A DNA stretch of 16,105 bases from Microcaldota archaeon. GTDB taxonomy: Archaea; Micrarchaeota; Micrarchaeia; Anstonellales; Bilamarchaeaceae. Position numbers and translations under genes: made by a program. The stretch covers positions 1 through 16,105 of the forward strand of contig JALWZW010000049.1 in NCBI GenBank assembly GCA_026992595.1. Reading direction: 5' to 3'. The notes under the pieces are model-generated. The model searched no databases, was not told the origin of the DNA, and was given only the letters and a program-made list of their open reading frames with translations. Positions 6,177-13,900 of this stretch are shown piece by piece (within the stretch, counting starts at the first letter, position 1; each line of letters begins with the position of its first letter).

Positions 6177-6569
6177 ATGGTTGAGAAGCTTTACGCAACT
6201 GCTAAAGAGTTAAAAGAAGGAAAGTATGTAATAATAGACGGAGTGCCTTGCAAAGTGGTTCAGGTAGAAATAAGCAAGCCAGGCAAGCATGGAGCCGCTA
6301 AAATGAGGGTGGTAGGAATAGGAATCTTTGATGGTCAGAAAAAAACCCTTCTAACACCAAGCGATGCAGATGTAGAGGTGCCTGTTATAGAGCGGAAGGT
6401 GGTGCAGGTGCTCTCTGTTTCAGGAGACAGCGCCCAAGTGATGGATAATGAAACTTATGAAGTGTATGACATGACTATTCCAGAAGAGTTGAAAGGAAAG
6501 GTAGAGGTAGGGAAAGAAGTGGAGATAATGGAAGCTATGGGAATGAGAAAGATGGAAAGGGTAAGGTGA
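6177..6569 (+). CDS. Translation factor aIF5A (hypusine-containing)
   Basis: A 130-residue archaeal IF5A, which relieves ribosome stalling at difficult peptide bonds such as proline runs. The N-terminal SH3-like domain carries the modification loop SKPGKHGAAK; lysine 37 is the expected hypusine or deoxyhypusine site made by deoxyhypusine synthase. The C-terminal OB-like domain follows (about 70-130, with DNETYEVYDMTIPEELKGK). Length is normal for the family. The ATG at 6177 is backed by GCAGGTG and gives the usual N-terminus just before the conserved 'LKEGKYV.IDG.PC.V'. It is the first gene of an apparent operon, with S24e four bases downstream. No deoxyhypusine synthase gene is visible in this window. 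Confidence 0.96.
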   Translation: MVEKLYATAKELKEGKYVIIDGVPCKVVQVEISKPGKHGAAKMRVVGIGIFDGQKKTLLTPSDADVEVPVIERKVVQVLSVSGDSAQVMDNETYEVYDMTIPEELKGKVEVGKEVEIMEAMGMRKMERVR

Positions 6570-6573
6570 GAGT

Positions 6574-6882
6574 ATGGATGTGGAGATAATAAGCAAGGAA
6601 GAGAACCAACTGCTTGGAAGAAAGGAAATAAGGGCAAGGGTGCGCTATGAGGGCGCTACTCCTAAAAGAAGTGAAGTGAAAGAAGCAGTGTGCAAAAAAT
6701 TGGGCTTAAATCCTGATTTAGCAGTGGTGAGAAGCGTTAAAGGGGAATATGGGATGCAGGCCGCTAAAGTGCATCTTCACGCTTATGAAAGCGAAGAGCG
6801 GCTTAAGGAATTAGAGCCAGAATATGTGCAAAAAAGAAATGGCATGAGAGGTGAGGAAAGTGGCGAAGGAAAAGAAGGTTAA
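6574..6882 (+). CDS. rps24e: Small-subunit ribosomal protein S24e
   Basis: A 102-residue protein of the archaeal/eukaryotic S24e family, a component of the 30S body. The family pattern is clear: LLGRKEIRARVRYEGATPKR near the start, the helix EVKEAVCKKLGLNPD, VVRSVKGEYGMQAAKVHLHAY, and the closing EPEYVQKRN (about 82-90). The last dozen residues are Glu/Gly/Lys-rich and variable. The start is supported by AAGGTGAG about five bases upstream. The 3' end overlaps the beginning of S27ae by 23 bases in another frame. S24e followed by S27ae is a conserved archaeal pair. Confidence 0.95.
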   Translation: MDVEIISKEENQLLGRKEIRARVRYEGATPKRSEVKEAVCKKLGLNPDLAVVRSVKGEYGMQAAKVHLHAYESEERLKELEPEYVQKRNGMRGEESGEGKEG

Positions 6883-6991
6883 GCCCTACAAACCACGCAA
6901 ATTCTGCCCTAAATGCGGGCCGGGCGTAGGATTGGCGGAACATAAAGATAGAAGGGCATGCGGAAAATGTGGCTATTATGAGAAAAAGTGA
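6860..6991 (+). CDS. rps27ae: Small-subunit ribosomal protein S27ae
   Basis: A 43-residue zinc-ribbon ribosomal protein. The core is FCPKCGPGVGLAEHKDRRAC followed by GKCGYYEKK, with Zn ligands Cys16, Cys19, Cys34 and Cys37. The start is a GTG at 6860 directly preceded by GAGGTGAGG, a strong ribosome binding site located inside the S24e coding region. The usual archaeal N-terminus of about 50-residue homologues (a Tyr/Lys strand with 'GG' before the first Cys pair) is shortened to MAKEKKVKPYKPRK. It overlaps S24e by 23 bases and the protease gene by about 14, so all three are probably translationally coupled. Confidence 0.93.
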   Translation: MAKEKKVKPYKPRKFCPKCGPGVGLAEHKDRRACGKCGYYEKK

Positions 6992-7574
6992 TATTAAAGC
7001 TAGTGCGCTTGCCTCTCTCTGCCTTCTCCTCCTCTCCTTTGCGCTCGCCCTCTCTTTTCTCGCCACCGCCGCCCTCCACCTCTTTCTCCTTACCTCCTCC
7101 CTTTACCTTCTCTGGGAAAAAGACCTCCCCACCACCATAAAAAAGGCGCTTGGCAGCAGAAAAATAGCGCTAAAAGAGGTGGTCCTGCCTTTAATAGCCA
7201 CCCTCTTGATAACAGGAATGCTAAATTTAGCTGCCTTTTATTTAGGGATAAACGATGGAGAAAAAATAGTAGAAAAAGTAGAAGAAATCCCGCCTATTTT
7301 ATTATTTTTAGGCGCAGTGGCTGTGGCGCCTTTTACAGAAGAATTGTTTTTTAGAGTGGCGCTTCTGAGAAAGATTGGCCTGCTGCCTTCCACCGCTCTG
7401 TTCGCCTCCCTCCACTTTGCTTACGGCTCATGGCTTGAAGTGATGGGAGCTTTTCTAATAGGAGGAACGCTGGCCATAACCGCCCAACAAACCAAAAGCT
7501 TACTACCGCCTATTATAGTGCATGCAATATATAATTTTCTCGCAGTAATAATGCTTATAAGCATGGTGAGATAG
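6978..7574 (+). CDS. CPBP-family intramembrane metalloprotease (CAAX/Abi type)
   Basis: A 198-residue polytopic protein with the CPBP (Abi/Rce1-like) protease motifs: motif 1 FTEELFFR (Glu121-Glu122, Arg126), motif 2 histidine in FASLHFAYGS (His146), and motif 3 histidine in PPIIVHAIYNF (His182). Hydrophobic segments occupy about 8-44, 68-90, 105-120, 130-148, 153-170 and 178-196. Family members are membrane endopeptidases in prenyl-protein processing, peptide maturation or immunity; the substrate here is unknown. The ATG at 6978 was chosen; an in-frame GTG at 6969 would add three residues. The start lies inside the S27ae gene and the stop is one base before the Kae1 ATG, so it is co-transcribed with translation genes. 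That is an unusual place for this family. Confidence 0.88.
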   Translation: MRKSDIKASALASLCLLLLSFALALSFLATAALHLFLLTSSLYLLWEKDLPTTIKKALGSRKIALKEVVLPLIATLLITGMLNLAAFYLGINDGEKIVEKVEEIPPILLFLGAVAVAPFTEELFFRVALLRKIGLLPSTALFASLHFAYGSWLEVMGAFLIGGTLAITAQQTKSLLPPIIVHAIYNFLAVIMLISMVR

Positions 7575-7575
7575 A

Positions 7576-8586
7576 ATGATATGCTTAGGGGTGGAATGCA
7601 CAGCGCACACCATCTCGGTAGGAATATGCGATGAAAAAGGAGTGAGAGCAAACGAAATAGCCACCCACCCTTTTAGCAAAGAAGGACTTATTCCCAGAAA
7701 ACTTGCAGACCACCATACCGCCAATTTCATAAAAGTTTTGAATAAAGCGCTTGAAAAGGGAGGGTGCGCTATTGAGGAGGTAGATGTAATTGCGGTATCG
7801 CAAGGGCCGGGCATAGGTGCCCCTCTTTCAGTGGGCATAGGAGCGGCAAAATATTTGGCGCTTAAATATAAAAAACCGCTTGTAGGCGTTAACCATCCTT
7901 TGGCGCATGTTAAAATAAGCGAATGGCAGTGCAGGGCGCGCGACCCTCTCGTCCTCTATCTTTCAGGAGGGAACAGCCAGATAATAGTGAAAAAAGGGGA
8001 ATTTGAATATTATGTTATAGGTGAAACGCTTGATATGGGCATGGGCAATCTGTTTGACAGTTTTGCGCGGGAAGTGGGTTTGGAGCCAGCGCACGGAGGG
8101 GAACTTGCAAGAAGAGCGGAAAAGGGCGAATATTTTTACCTTCCCTATACTGTTAAAGGAATGAACCTAGTTTTTTCAGGGCTTTTTACCGCTGCTAAAA
8201 AGCATATAGGAAAGCGGCCTGTGGAAGATTTGGCAAAAGCGCTTATGGAAACCGCCTTTGCGATGAGTTGCGAGGTGACAGAAAGGGCGCTTTTTCTCAC
8301 TAAGAAAAAGGAGTTGATAGCATGCGGAGGGGTGGCGCAAAATAGAAGATTGCAGGAGATGTTGAGAATAATGTGCAGCGAGATAGGGGTAAAGTTTGGG
8401 GTGGCGGAAGACCAGTTTAACCGCGATAACGGAGCGATGATTGCGTACACAGGCATGTTAATTTATAAAAAATATGGCGGGTTTGAAGGGGAAGAGATAA
8501 GCACCTTTGAGCCGCTTCCTAAATATAGGATAGACCAGGTAGAAGAGGTGCTTAGCATTACTCCACCTCCACCACCGCGCCCTTAA
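7576..8586 (+). CDS. kae1: tRNA threonylcarbamoyltransferase subunit Kae1 (KEOPS/TsaD family)
   Basis: A 336-residue ASKHA-fold protein that transfers the threonylcarbamoyl group to A37 of ANN-decoding tRNAs within the KEOPS complex. Signatures are MICLGVECTAHTISVGI, metal-binding His107/His111 in NHPLAHVKI, SGGN (130-133), GETLDMGMGN from 149, GMNLVFSGLFTA, CGGVAQN (260-266) and the acidic ligand in RDNGAMIAYTG (Asp284). No Bud32 kinase is fused at the C-terminus, unlike the Kae1-Bud32 fusions of many Euryarchaeota. The last residues, ITPPPPPRP, come from the 29-bp convergent overlap with the deacetylase-like gene. GGTGA precedes the ATG by six bases. It closes the aIF5A operon and works downstream of the YrdC/TsaC enzyme encoded at 5499-6089. 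Confidence 0.96.
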   Translation: MICLGVECTAHTISVGICDEKGVRANEIATHPFSKEGLIPRKLADHHTANFIKVLNKALEKGGCAIEEVDVIAVSQGPGIGAPLSVGIGAAKYLALKYKKPLVGVNHPLAHVKISEWQCRARDPLVLYLSGGNSQIIVKKGEFEYYVIGETLDMGMGNLFDSFAREVGLEPAHGGELARRAEKGEYFYLPYTVKGMNLVFSGLFTAAKKHIGKRPVEDLAKALMETAFAMSCEVTERALFLTKKKELIACGGVAQNRRLQEMLRIMCSEIGVKFGVAEDQFNRDNGAMIAYTGMLIYKKYGGFEGEEISTFEPLPKYRIDQVEEVLSITPPPPPRP

Positions 8587-9859
8587 CAAGAAGGCCTGAG
8601 CGAATAACAAGGCGCTTGCCGTTGGAAAGATGGAGGGTTATTTCCTTAACGCCTTGCTTGTTTCTTACCTCGCCGCTCACAATCTTTTGTCCTACCACCT
8701 CTTCCACAATCTCCTGATCAGCCAACTTTTGCGCCTCTTTAAGAGGGAGAGAGGAGGGGTCTATCTCTACTTCTACACCCTCTCTTAAAAGTGCGGCTAG
8801 TTCGCCAGTGCGCTTTTTTTCATAAAACTCATCAAAAGTAAGGCGAAGAAGTTTCTTTTCCATAACGCGGTTGTTTTCGAGTTTATAAGAAAAACCTTCC
8901 CTCTTTTTCACCTTGCCAATAATGCGAGAGGAAGTGATGGTTTCTACCATCTCTCCCGCGCCATTTAAAAAATAGTGAGCGCCTTCCCTGCGTGTGAAGG
9001 TCAAAACAGGTTTGGGAGGAGGAAAAGATAGAGAATCTTTATATAACCCCAGCCCCTTTAAAAAAGATCTTAAAAGAAAACCTATTGCCGCAGAATAACC
9101 TCCCTCTAAAACGCCGAAGAATGGAACTCCTACTTTCCTTATAAGAGCGCCCACTTTTTCATAAGTAGAGGCGCGCTTAATTGCAAAAGGCAAGACAGGG
9201 TCGCGGTACCAAGTGTCAAAGCCCATAGATAGCGCCAAATAATCTGGCTCAAAGCGACGCACCTCTTCCAGAAGACCATCTACCAATTCAATAAACCGCT
9301 CATCATTCACTTTCTTAGGGTCAACCGGAATAAGGAAGGAATTTTTGCTTGAAAATATTTTGAAGGGATAATAAGCAGTGGAATCTGCATGAATAGAAGC
9401 GTAGAAAAATTTAGGATTGTCCTTTACCAAAAAATGAGTGCCATCGCCATAATGAGCATCTAAATCAATAATCGCCAACTTTCCTTTCAAAAAAAGAGAA
9501 GCAATAACAACATTATTAAAATAGCAGAAACCAGAAGGGGAAGGGCCAGCATGGTGGCCGGGAGGTCTAACAACCGCAAAGCCCTTGTGAAGGGCGGCTT
9601 TAATAGAAGTATTGATAGCGTTAAGAGCGGTAGGGATAAGCGGCGGAGAAAAGTTAAGGTCGGGTTCCCGCACCTCTTGTGTGCATTTATTTAAAAATTC
9701 TTGGTAATAAGGGTGCATGCGGCTTAAGGCAGTTTCTGCCTCCTTTTTATCTAACTCCACAAAAGCGGGAGAAAGGACCTTAAGAATTTCTTCGGTGCGG
9801 GAAGGAGATTCAGGACCAACGCCTCCATATTCCTTATAAAATTTCTGGCAGAACAGCAT
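8558..9859 (-). CDS. Histone deacetylase-like amidohydrolase with C-terminal extension
   Basis: A 433-residue class II HDAC / acetylpolyamine amidohydrolase-type zinc enzyme, expected to remove acetyl groups from lysine or polyamine substrates in the cytoplasm. With the ATG at 9859 as residue 1: GVGPESPSRTEEIL near the N-terminus, catalytic His102-His103 in RPPGHHAG, Zn ligands Asp134 and His136 in DLDAHYGDGT, the third ligand Asp215 in SMGFDTW, and the catalytic Tyr245 in LEGGY. The active site therefore looks complete. About 150 residues after position 275 form an extra domain rich in beta strand and charged helix (for example KVKKREGFSYKLENNRV), which I cannot assign. An in-frame TTG at 9874 would add five residues; a TTTAAA element 25 bases before the ATG supports the ATG. 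The 3' end overlaps Kae1. Confidence 0.92.
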   Translation of the reverse strand: MLFCQKFYKEYGGVGPESPSRTEEILKVLSPAFVELDKKEAETALSRMHPYYQEFLNKCTQEVREPDLNFSPPLIPTALNAINTSIKAALHKGFAVVRPPGHHAGPSPSGFCYFNNVVIASLFLKGKLAIIDLDAHYGDGTHFLVKDNPKFFYASIHADSTAYYPFKIFSSKNSFLIPVDPKKVNDERFIELVDGLLEEVRRFEPDYLALSMGFDTWYRDPVLPFAIKRASTYEKVGALIRKVGVPFFGVLEGGYSAAIGFLLRSFLKGLGLYKDSLSFPPPKPVLTFTRREGAHYFLNGAGEMVETITSSRIIGKVKKREGFSYKLENNRVMEKKLLRLTFDEFYEKKRTGELAALLREGVEVEIDPSSLPLKEAQKLADQEIVEEVVGQKIVSGEVRNKQGVKEITLHLSNGKRLVIRSGLLVKGAVVEVE

Positions 9860-9863
9860 AAAG

Positions 9864-9871
9864 TTATTTAT
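9864..9871 (+). promoter_or_regulatory. Predicted TATA box of the M20 hydrolase gene
   Basis: TTATTTAT is centred about 28 bases before the ATG at 9896, compatible with a leaderless transcript; there is no ribosome binding site before that ATG. It lies only a few bases from the start of the divergent deacetylase-like gene. Confidence 0.45.
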
Positions 9872-9880
9872 CAATTAAAG

Positions 9881-9886
9881 TTTAAA
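9881..9886 (-). promoter_or_regulatory. Predicted TATA box of the deacetylase-like gene
   Basis: TTTAAA is centred about 25 bases before the minus-strand ATG at 9859, again suggesting leaderless initiation. It lies within 15 bases of the M20 start, so the two core promoters are interleaved. Confidence 0.45.
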
Positions 9887-9895
9887 GAAAATAGC

Positions 9896-10963
9896 ATGAA
9901 GGAATTGCTAAAAGACCTAATAAGGGTAAATACGGTGAATTCTGCCAATGGTGGAGAGATTGGCAGGATTGTGAAGGAGTATTTGGAGGGTAGAGGCGCC
10001 AAATTTAAAGTAAGGGAGTTTGAATTTGAGGGAATAAAAAGCTTTGTTTATGAGAACAAAAGCGAAGGGCAGTGTGAATTAGCGTTGTGCGGTCATTATG
10101 ATGTGGTGCCTGCGCTTGATTGGAAAGAGGCGTTTGAAGCGGTGGAGCGAGAGGGATATATCTATGGAAGAGGCGCCTGTGATATGAAAGGGGGGCTGGC
10201 GGCTATAATAGAAGCGTTCGCGCAGTTAAGCGAGAGCGAGAAAAGGATAATGCTTCTGGTTTTAGGAGATGAAGAAAAAGGAGGATTTAAAGGCGCTGAA
10301 AGGGTGTTGGAAGAGATAGACCTTCCTAAAAGAATGATACTTACAGAGCCCTTTTCAGTGAAAGAATTAGGAGATAAAATGAGAATAGGCGCAAGAGGGG
10401 TTCTTTTCTTAAGAGGAAAGATTAAAGGGAAGGGAGGGCATGCTTCCCGCCCTCATCTTGCAGACAACCCTATCAATAAAGCGGAGAAATTAATAAAAAA
10501 GGTGAAAGAGTTTGACGGAAGCGGAGATGATGCGCTTCCTGCCACCACTCTATCGCTCACCCAAATAAACGCTTCTGGCGGTGCTATAAATGTTATACCT
10601 TCAGAGCTAACATTTGCAGTGGACTGCAGATATAATAGAGTAAAGAACAGAGAGTATGTGGTTGAGTATCTAAAAGAGGTGTGTGACGAGGTTGAAGTGG
10701 TGTTGGATCAAAGGGAGTATATTAATAAGGACGAACGCCTCGTGGAAGTAGTTAAAAATGCGATAAAAGAAGAAACTGGAAAGGAGCCGCTGCTATCCGC
10801 AGAAGGCGGAAGCAGTGATGGGCGCTTTTTTTGCTGGAAGGGGTGTGGAGTGGTAGAAGTAGGGCCTGTTGCCCGAAAGATGCATGCAAAGGGCGAGTGT
10901 GTTAAATATGAAGAATTGGAAAAATTAGTGAGAATAGTTGTTAAAAGCGCTCAACGCCTTTAA
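9896..10963 (+). CDS. M20-family zinc metallohydrolase (DapE/ArgE/aminoacylase-like)
   Basis: A 355-residue di-zinc hydrolase of the M20 peptidase/deacylase clan. Metal and catalytic residues are visible: His67 and Asp69 in LCGHYDVVPA, Asp96 in GRGACDMKGG, Glu126-Glu127 in LGDEEKGG, Glu151 in TEPF, and His330 in KMHAKGE. The lid or dimerisation domain (about 165-275) begins with GKGGHASRPHLADNP. GGSSDGRFF (304-312) is the substrate-side motif of succinyl-diaminopimelate desuccinylase and acetylornithine deacetylase relatives. The exact substrate cannot be told: DapE, ArgE/LysK and dipeptidase members share these motifs, and no lysine or arginine biosynthesis neighbours are present. It is divergent from the deacetylase-like gene and its 3' end overlaps the beta-helix gene by 23 bases. 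Confidence 0.92.
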   Translation: MKELLKDLIRVNTVNSANGGEIGRIVKEYLEGRGAKFKVREFEFEGIKSFVYENKSEGQCELALCGHYDVVPALDWKEAFEAVEREGYIYGRGACDMKGGLAAIIEAFAQLSESEKRIMLLVLGDEEKGGFKGAERVLEEIDLPKRMILTEPFSVKELGDKMRIGARGVLFLRGKIKGKGGHASRPHLADNPINKAEKLIKKVKEFDGSGDDALPATTLSLTQINASGGAINVIPSELTFAVDCRYNRVKNREYVVEYLKEVCDEVEVVLDQREYINKDERLVEVVKNAIKEETGKEPLLSAEGGSSDGRFFCWKGCGVVEVGPVARKMHAKGECVKYEELEKLVRIVVKSAQRL

Positions 10964-13900
10964 TCCTCTTTTTCCTTCTTTTCCATAGAAGCACTAAAAG
11001 GAGCAACAAAGCCACAATGACTGCGGCGCATTGGATAAGAGCGGGAGAGGGCTGCTCCTCTTGTATCTCCTTCAAACTGTACACCTCACTGTCATCAAAA
11101 GCACCCGCTATTCTAAATTCATAAATGCCGACAGCATCTGCAGGCACCTTTAGAGCTCCTTTTTCATCAGTGGTTGCCGTAAAGCGAGTGCCGTCAGGTG
11201 AAAGAACATTTACCGAGCAATCCACACAGGGGAAACCGTCGCGGTACACCCTGCAGTTTATGGTGTTGCCCACTTCCACCTGCGGGTCGCACTCTATGCC
11301 ATAAACAACGCAAGCGCCCCCTTCACACACCCCTTGAGCACAATCTGCATCAGACACGCAACCCTCCTCTTGCGGCGGCTGTTGAGGTTGAGCGGGTACG
11401 CAAATATTATTAGAGCAGACAAAGCCGCTTAAACAATCGCTATCTGCACAGCATTCATAAGGAACGCATTGTCTATCCTGTATAAACCCGCAATCGCAAG
11501 GAATGGGAGAGCAGGTGCCTTCCACACATTGCTCATCAAGCAGGCAATCGCTGTCTTGGGAACAGCCGGTGGGAGGCGGGGAACAAGCGTTGCAATCCAC
11601 TAAAGAGCCAGAAGCGCTACCATCAGCATATCCTGGCTTTGAGGCAGTGATGAAAACAGTGCGACTGCAACCGCCAAACGCAAACACCCCCTGCGAATTA
11701 GTGGTGCCTGACGCAATTACCTGCGCACCTTCTTTAACCACCACCTGCGCTCCTGAAACAGGAGAGCCATCAGAAGAAACAGTTACGCTATTGCCTGCGC
11801 AATCAGAAGATAGAGCAACGGAGAGCGCAGGTGTTGCTCCTCCTCCATCTCCCTGCACCCCTGTCTCGCCAAAAATGCCAAAAATGCTGAAGTTGTTATA
11901 AGAAAGCAAGGAAAGATAGTTTAGTGCAGTGTTGGGGGTGCCGTTTACCAAAGTCCAATTGGTGCCGTTCCATTTATAGAGCTTTAATTTGCTTTCAACA
12001 AAATTCCCCAACTCGCTGTCGCTCCAAGTGAAGTGGAAAGCATCTAAAGTGGTGGGGGTCAGGTTGGTGATGTTTAAGAATTTGCCGTTGAAGGAAGTGA
12101 GATTGGGGGGCGAAGAGCCGGGCTGGAGAGCCCATTCCACCGAATAATGCTCACCCAGAGCCTCATCTTCAAGCACAAACCGCGTATAATTGGTGAAACC
12201 GCCTGAAGGGTTGTCTAAAGTGATAGCGAAAGATAAATTGGTAGAATTAAACACCTCCACTCTTCCATTACGAGGGCCGTAGGAGTAAAGATTAAGAGAG
12301 ACATTGTCGGCATGCCATACATAAGCAGTGTTATTCTGGACATTGAAGAAAGATTGGGAGATTGAAAGGTTTTTAGGATAGAACGCAGTGGTGCCGTAAG
12401 AGGTGATATTAACATAGATGCCGTTTTTAACAGCACCTGTTATGCTATTCCCGTAAGCAACCACATTTTTAACATCCCCCAAAACCGCAATTACCGCAGG
12501 GGAAAGAGTCCAATTCCAATATACACCTGACCATACATACGGAACAGCATAATTAGTATCTTTGCCAGTAGAAGACACATTAATGAATTGGTTGTTATAG
12601 ATGTAAACAGGGTCTTTTGCATAGTCCACTCCAGGCCCACTAGTAACCCAGGTGGGCTCAAAATCCCGCACCAGCACTCCGCTACCCTGCACATTTTCAA
12701 AGCGGTTGTTATAGATGCGGACCTCTCCCGTAGTGTTATAAACATTGGCGCCGGGATAAAAGAGAGGGTCGGCAAAAGCATATTGGAAAACAACAACGCC
12801 CGCCCCAGGCATAAAACTAGAGAGAAAGGAAGAATAGAACTGAGAAACATTAATTATTTCATTATCATGAACTAAAGTACCTGGTCCTGCAAAAATAGCG
12901 CCTCTTGTGGACACACCATACACTTTGTTGTTATATATATCTGCATATTTGCCGCCAAGGGAAGAGGACAAATCATTTACCCCTGCACCAATCAGAAGAT
13001 TATTCCTAATAATAACCCTTTGGCCTACAGATTCATCTTCCTTTCCATCTAAATACAACCATTTACCCCCATAAACCGAATTATTAAAGATATTATTCTC
13101 TATAAGAGTGCCCTGAGCAGAGAAATGACGATAAATAATACTGCCGCTCACATTTTCAAAATAGTTATCCGCAATAACAATATTAGAGCCAATGGTGGAA
13201 GAAACAGTCCCTGGCCCCTCCATATAAATAGATGTAAAACCTGATCCGCGATCCCCATAAATTCTATTCCTTCTTACAGAAATATCCCTAGCTAAAAAGT
13301 TTCCTGAAGGAAGCAAAGGCGCCAACCAGTAAAGAGGGTCATCAGAATTCACAGCAAGATTATCCTCAAATGCAATGTTGGTGAAGGAGAGGGAATTAAG
13401 GTTGGTGTTCCATAAGTCAAACTCCAGCAATCTAAAACTTTCATACATAGAGTTATTCTTAGCTTGAATGTTATCAAAGGAGAGGGAATTGATATTCGTG
13501 GTAGGCCAAAGGGCAAGAGCAAGCCCGTCAAGAACTTTAGAAAAGTTGTTAGATGAAACCAGAATATTGGAAAGGGCAAAGGAAGAGGCAGAAGAAGGTA
13601 GCCCTAAAACAAAAACATTTCCTGTGCGGTTATAAACCACATTGTTGGTTAGGAAGATATTTGAGAAAGAGGAGGAGGAAAGGGTGGCATTAGGAGAGAG
13701 GAAAGCAGGGGGAGAAGTTAAGTTAAAGAAGCGGTTGTTGGAGATATTAACACCATCCACCCTCGCCAGCCACACTGCATATATACCATAAGAAGCGTTG
13801 TTTATGGTGTTGTTAAACAATGTGAAATTCTTAATAATAAAGTTGCGAGAGGGAGTGCCGGCCATTCGCACAAACTGAGAGGGGATGTCTTTGACATCAT

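Noticed and set aside
12215..12850. Additional minus-strand frames inside the surface-protein gene
   Set aside because: They are in another frame of a long, clearly coding gene, and their translations show no family features.
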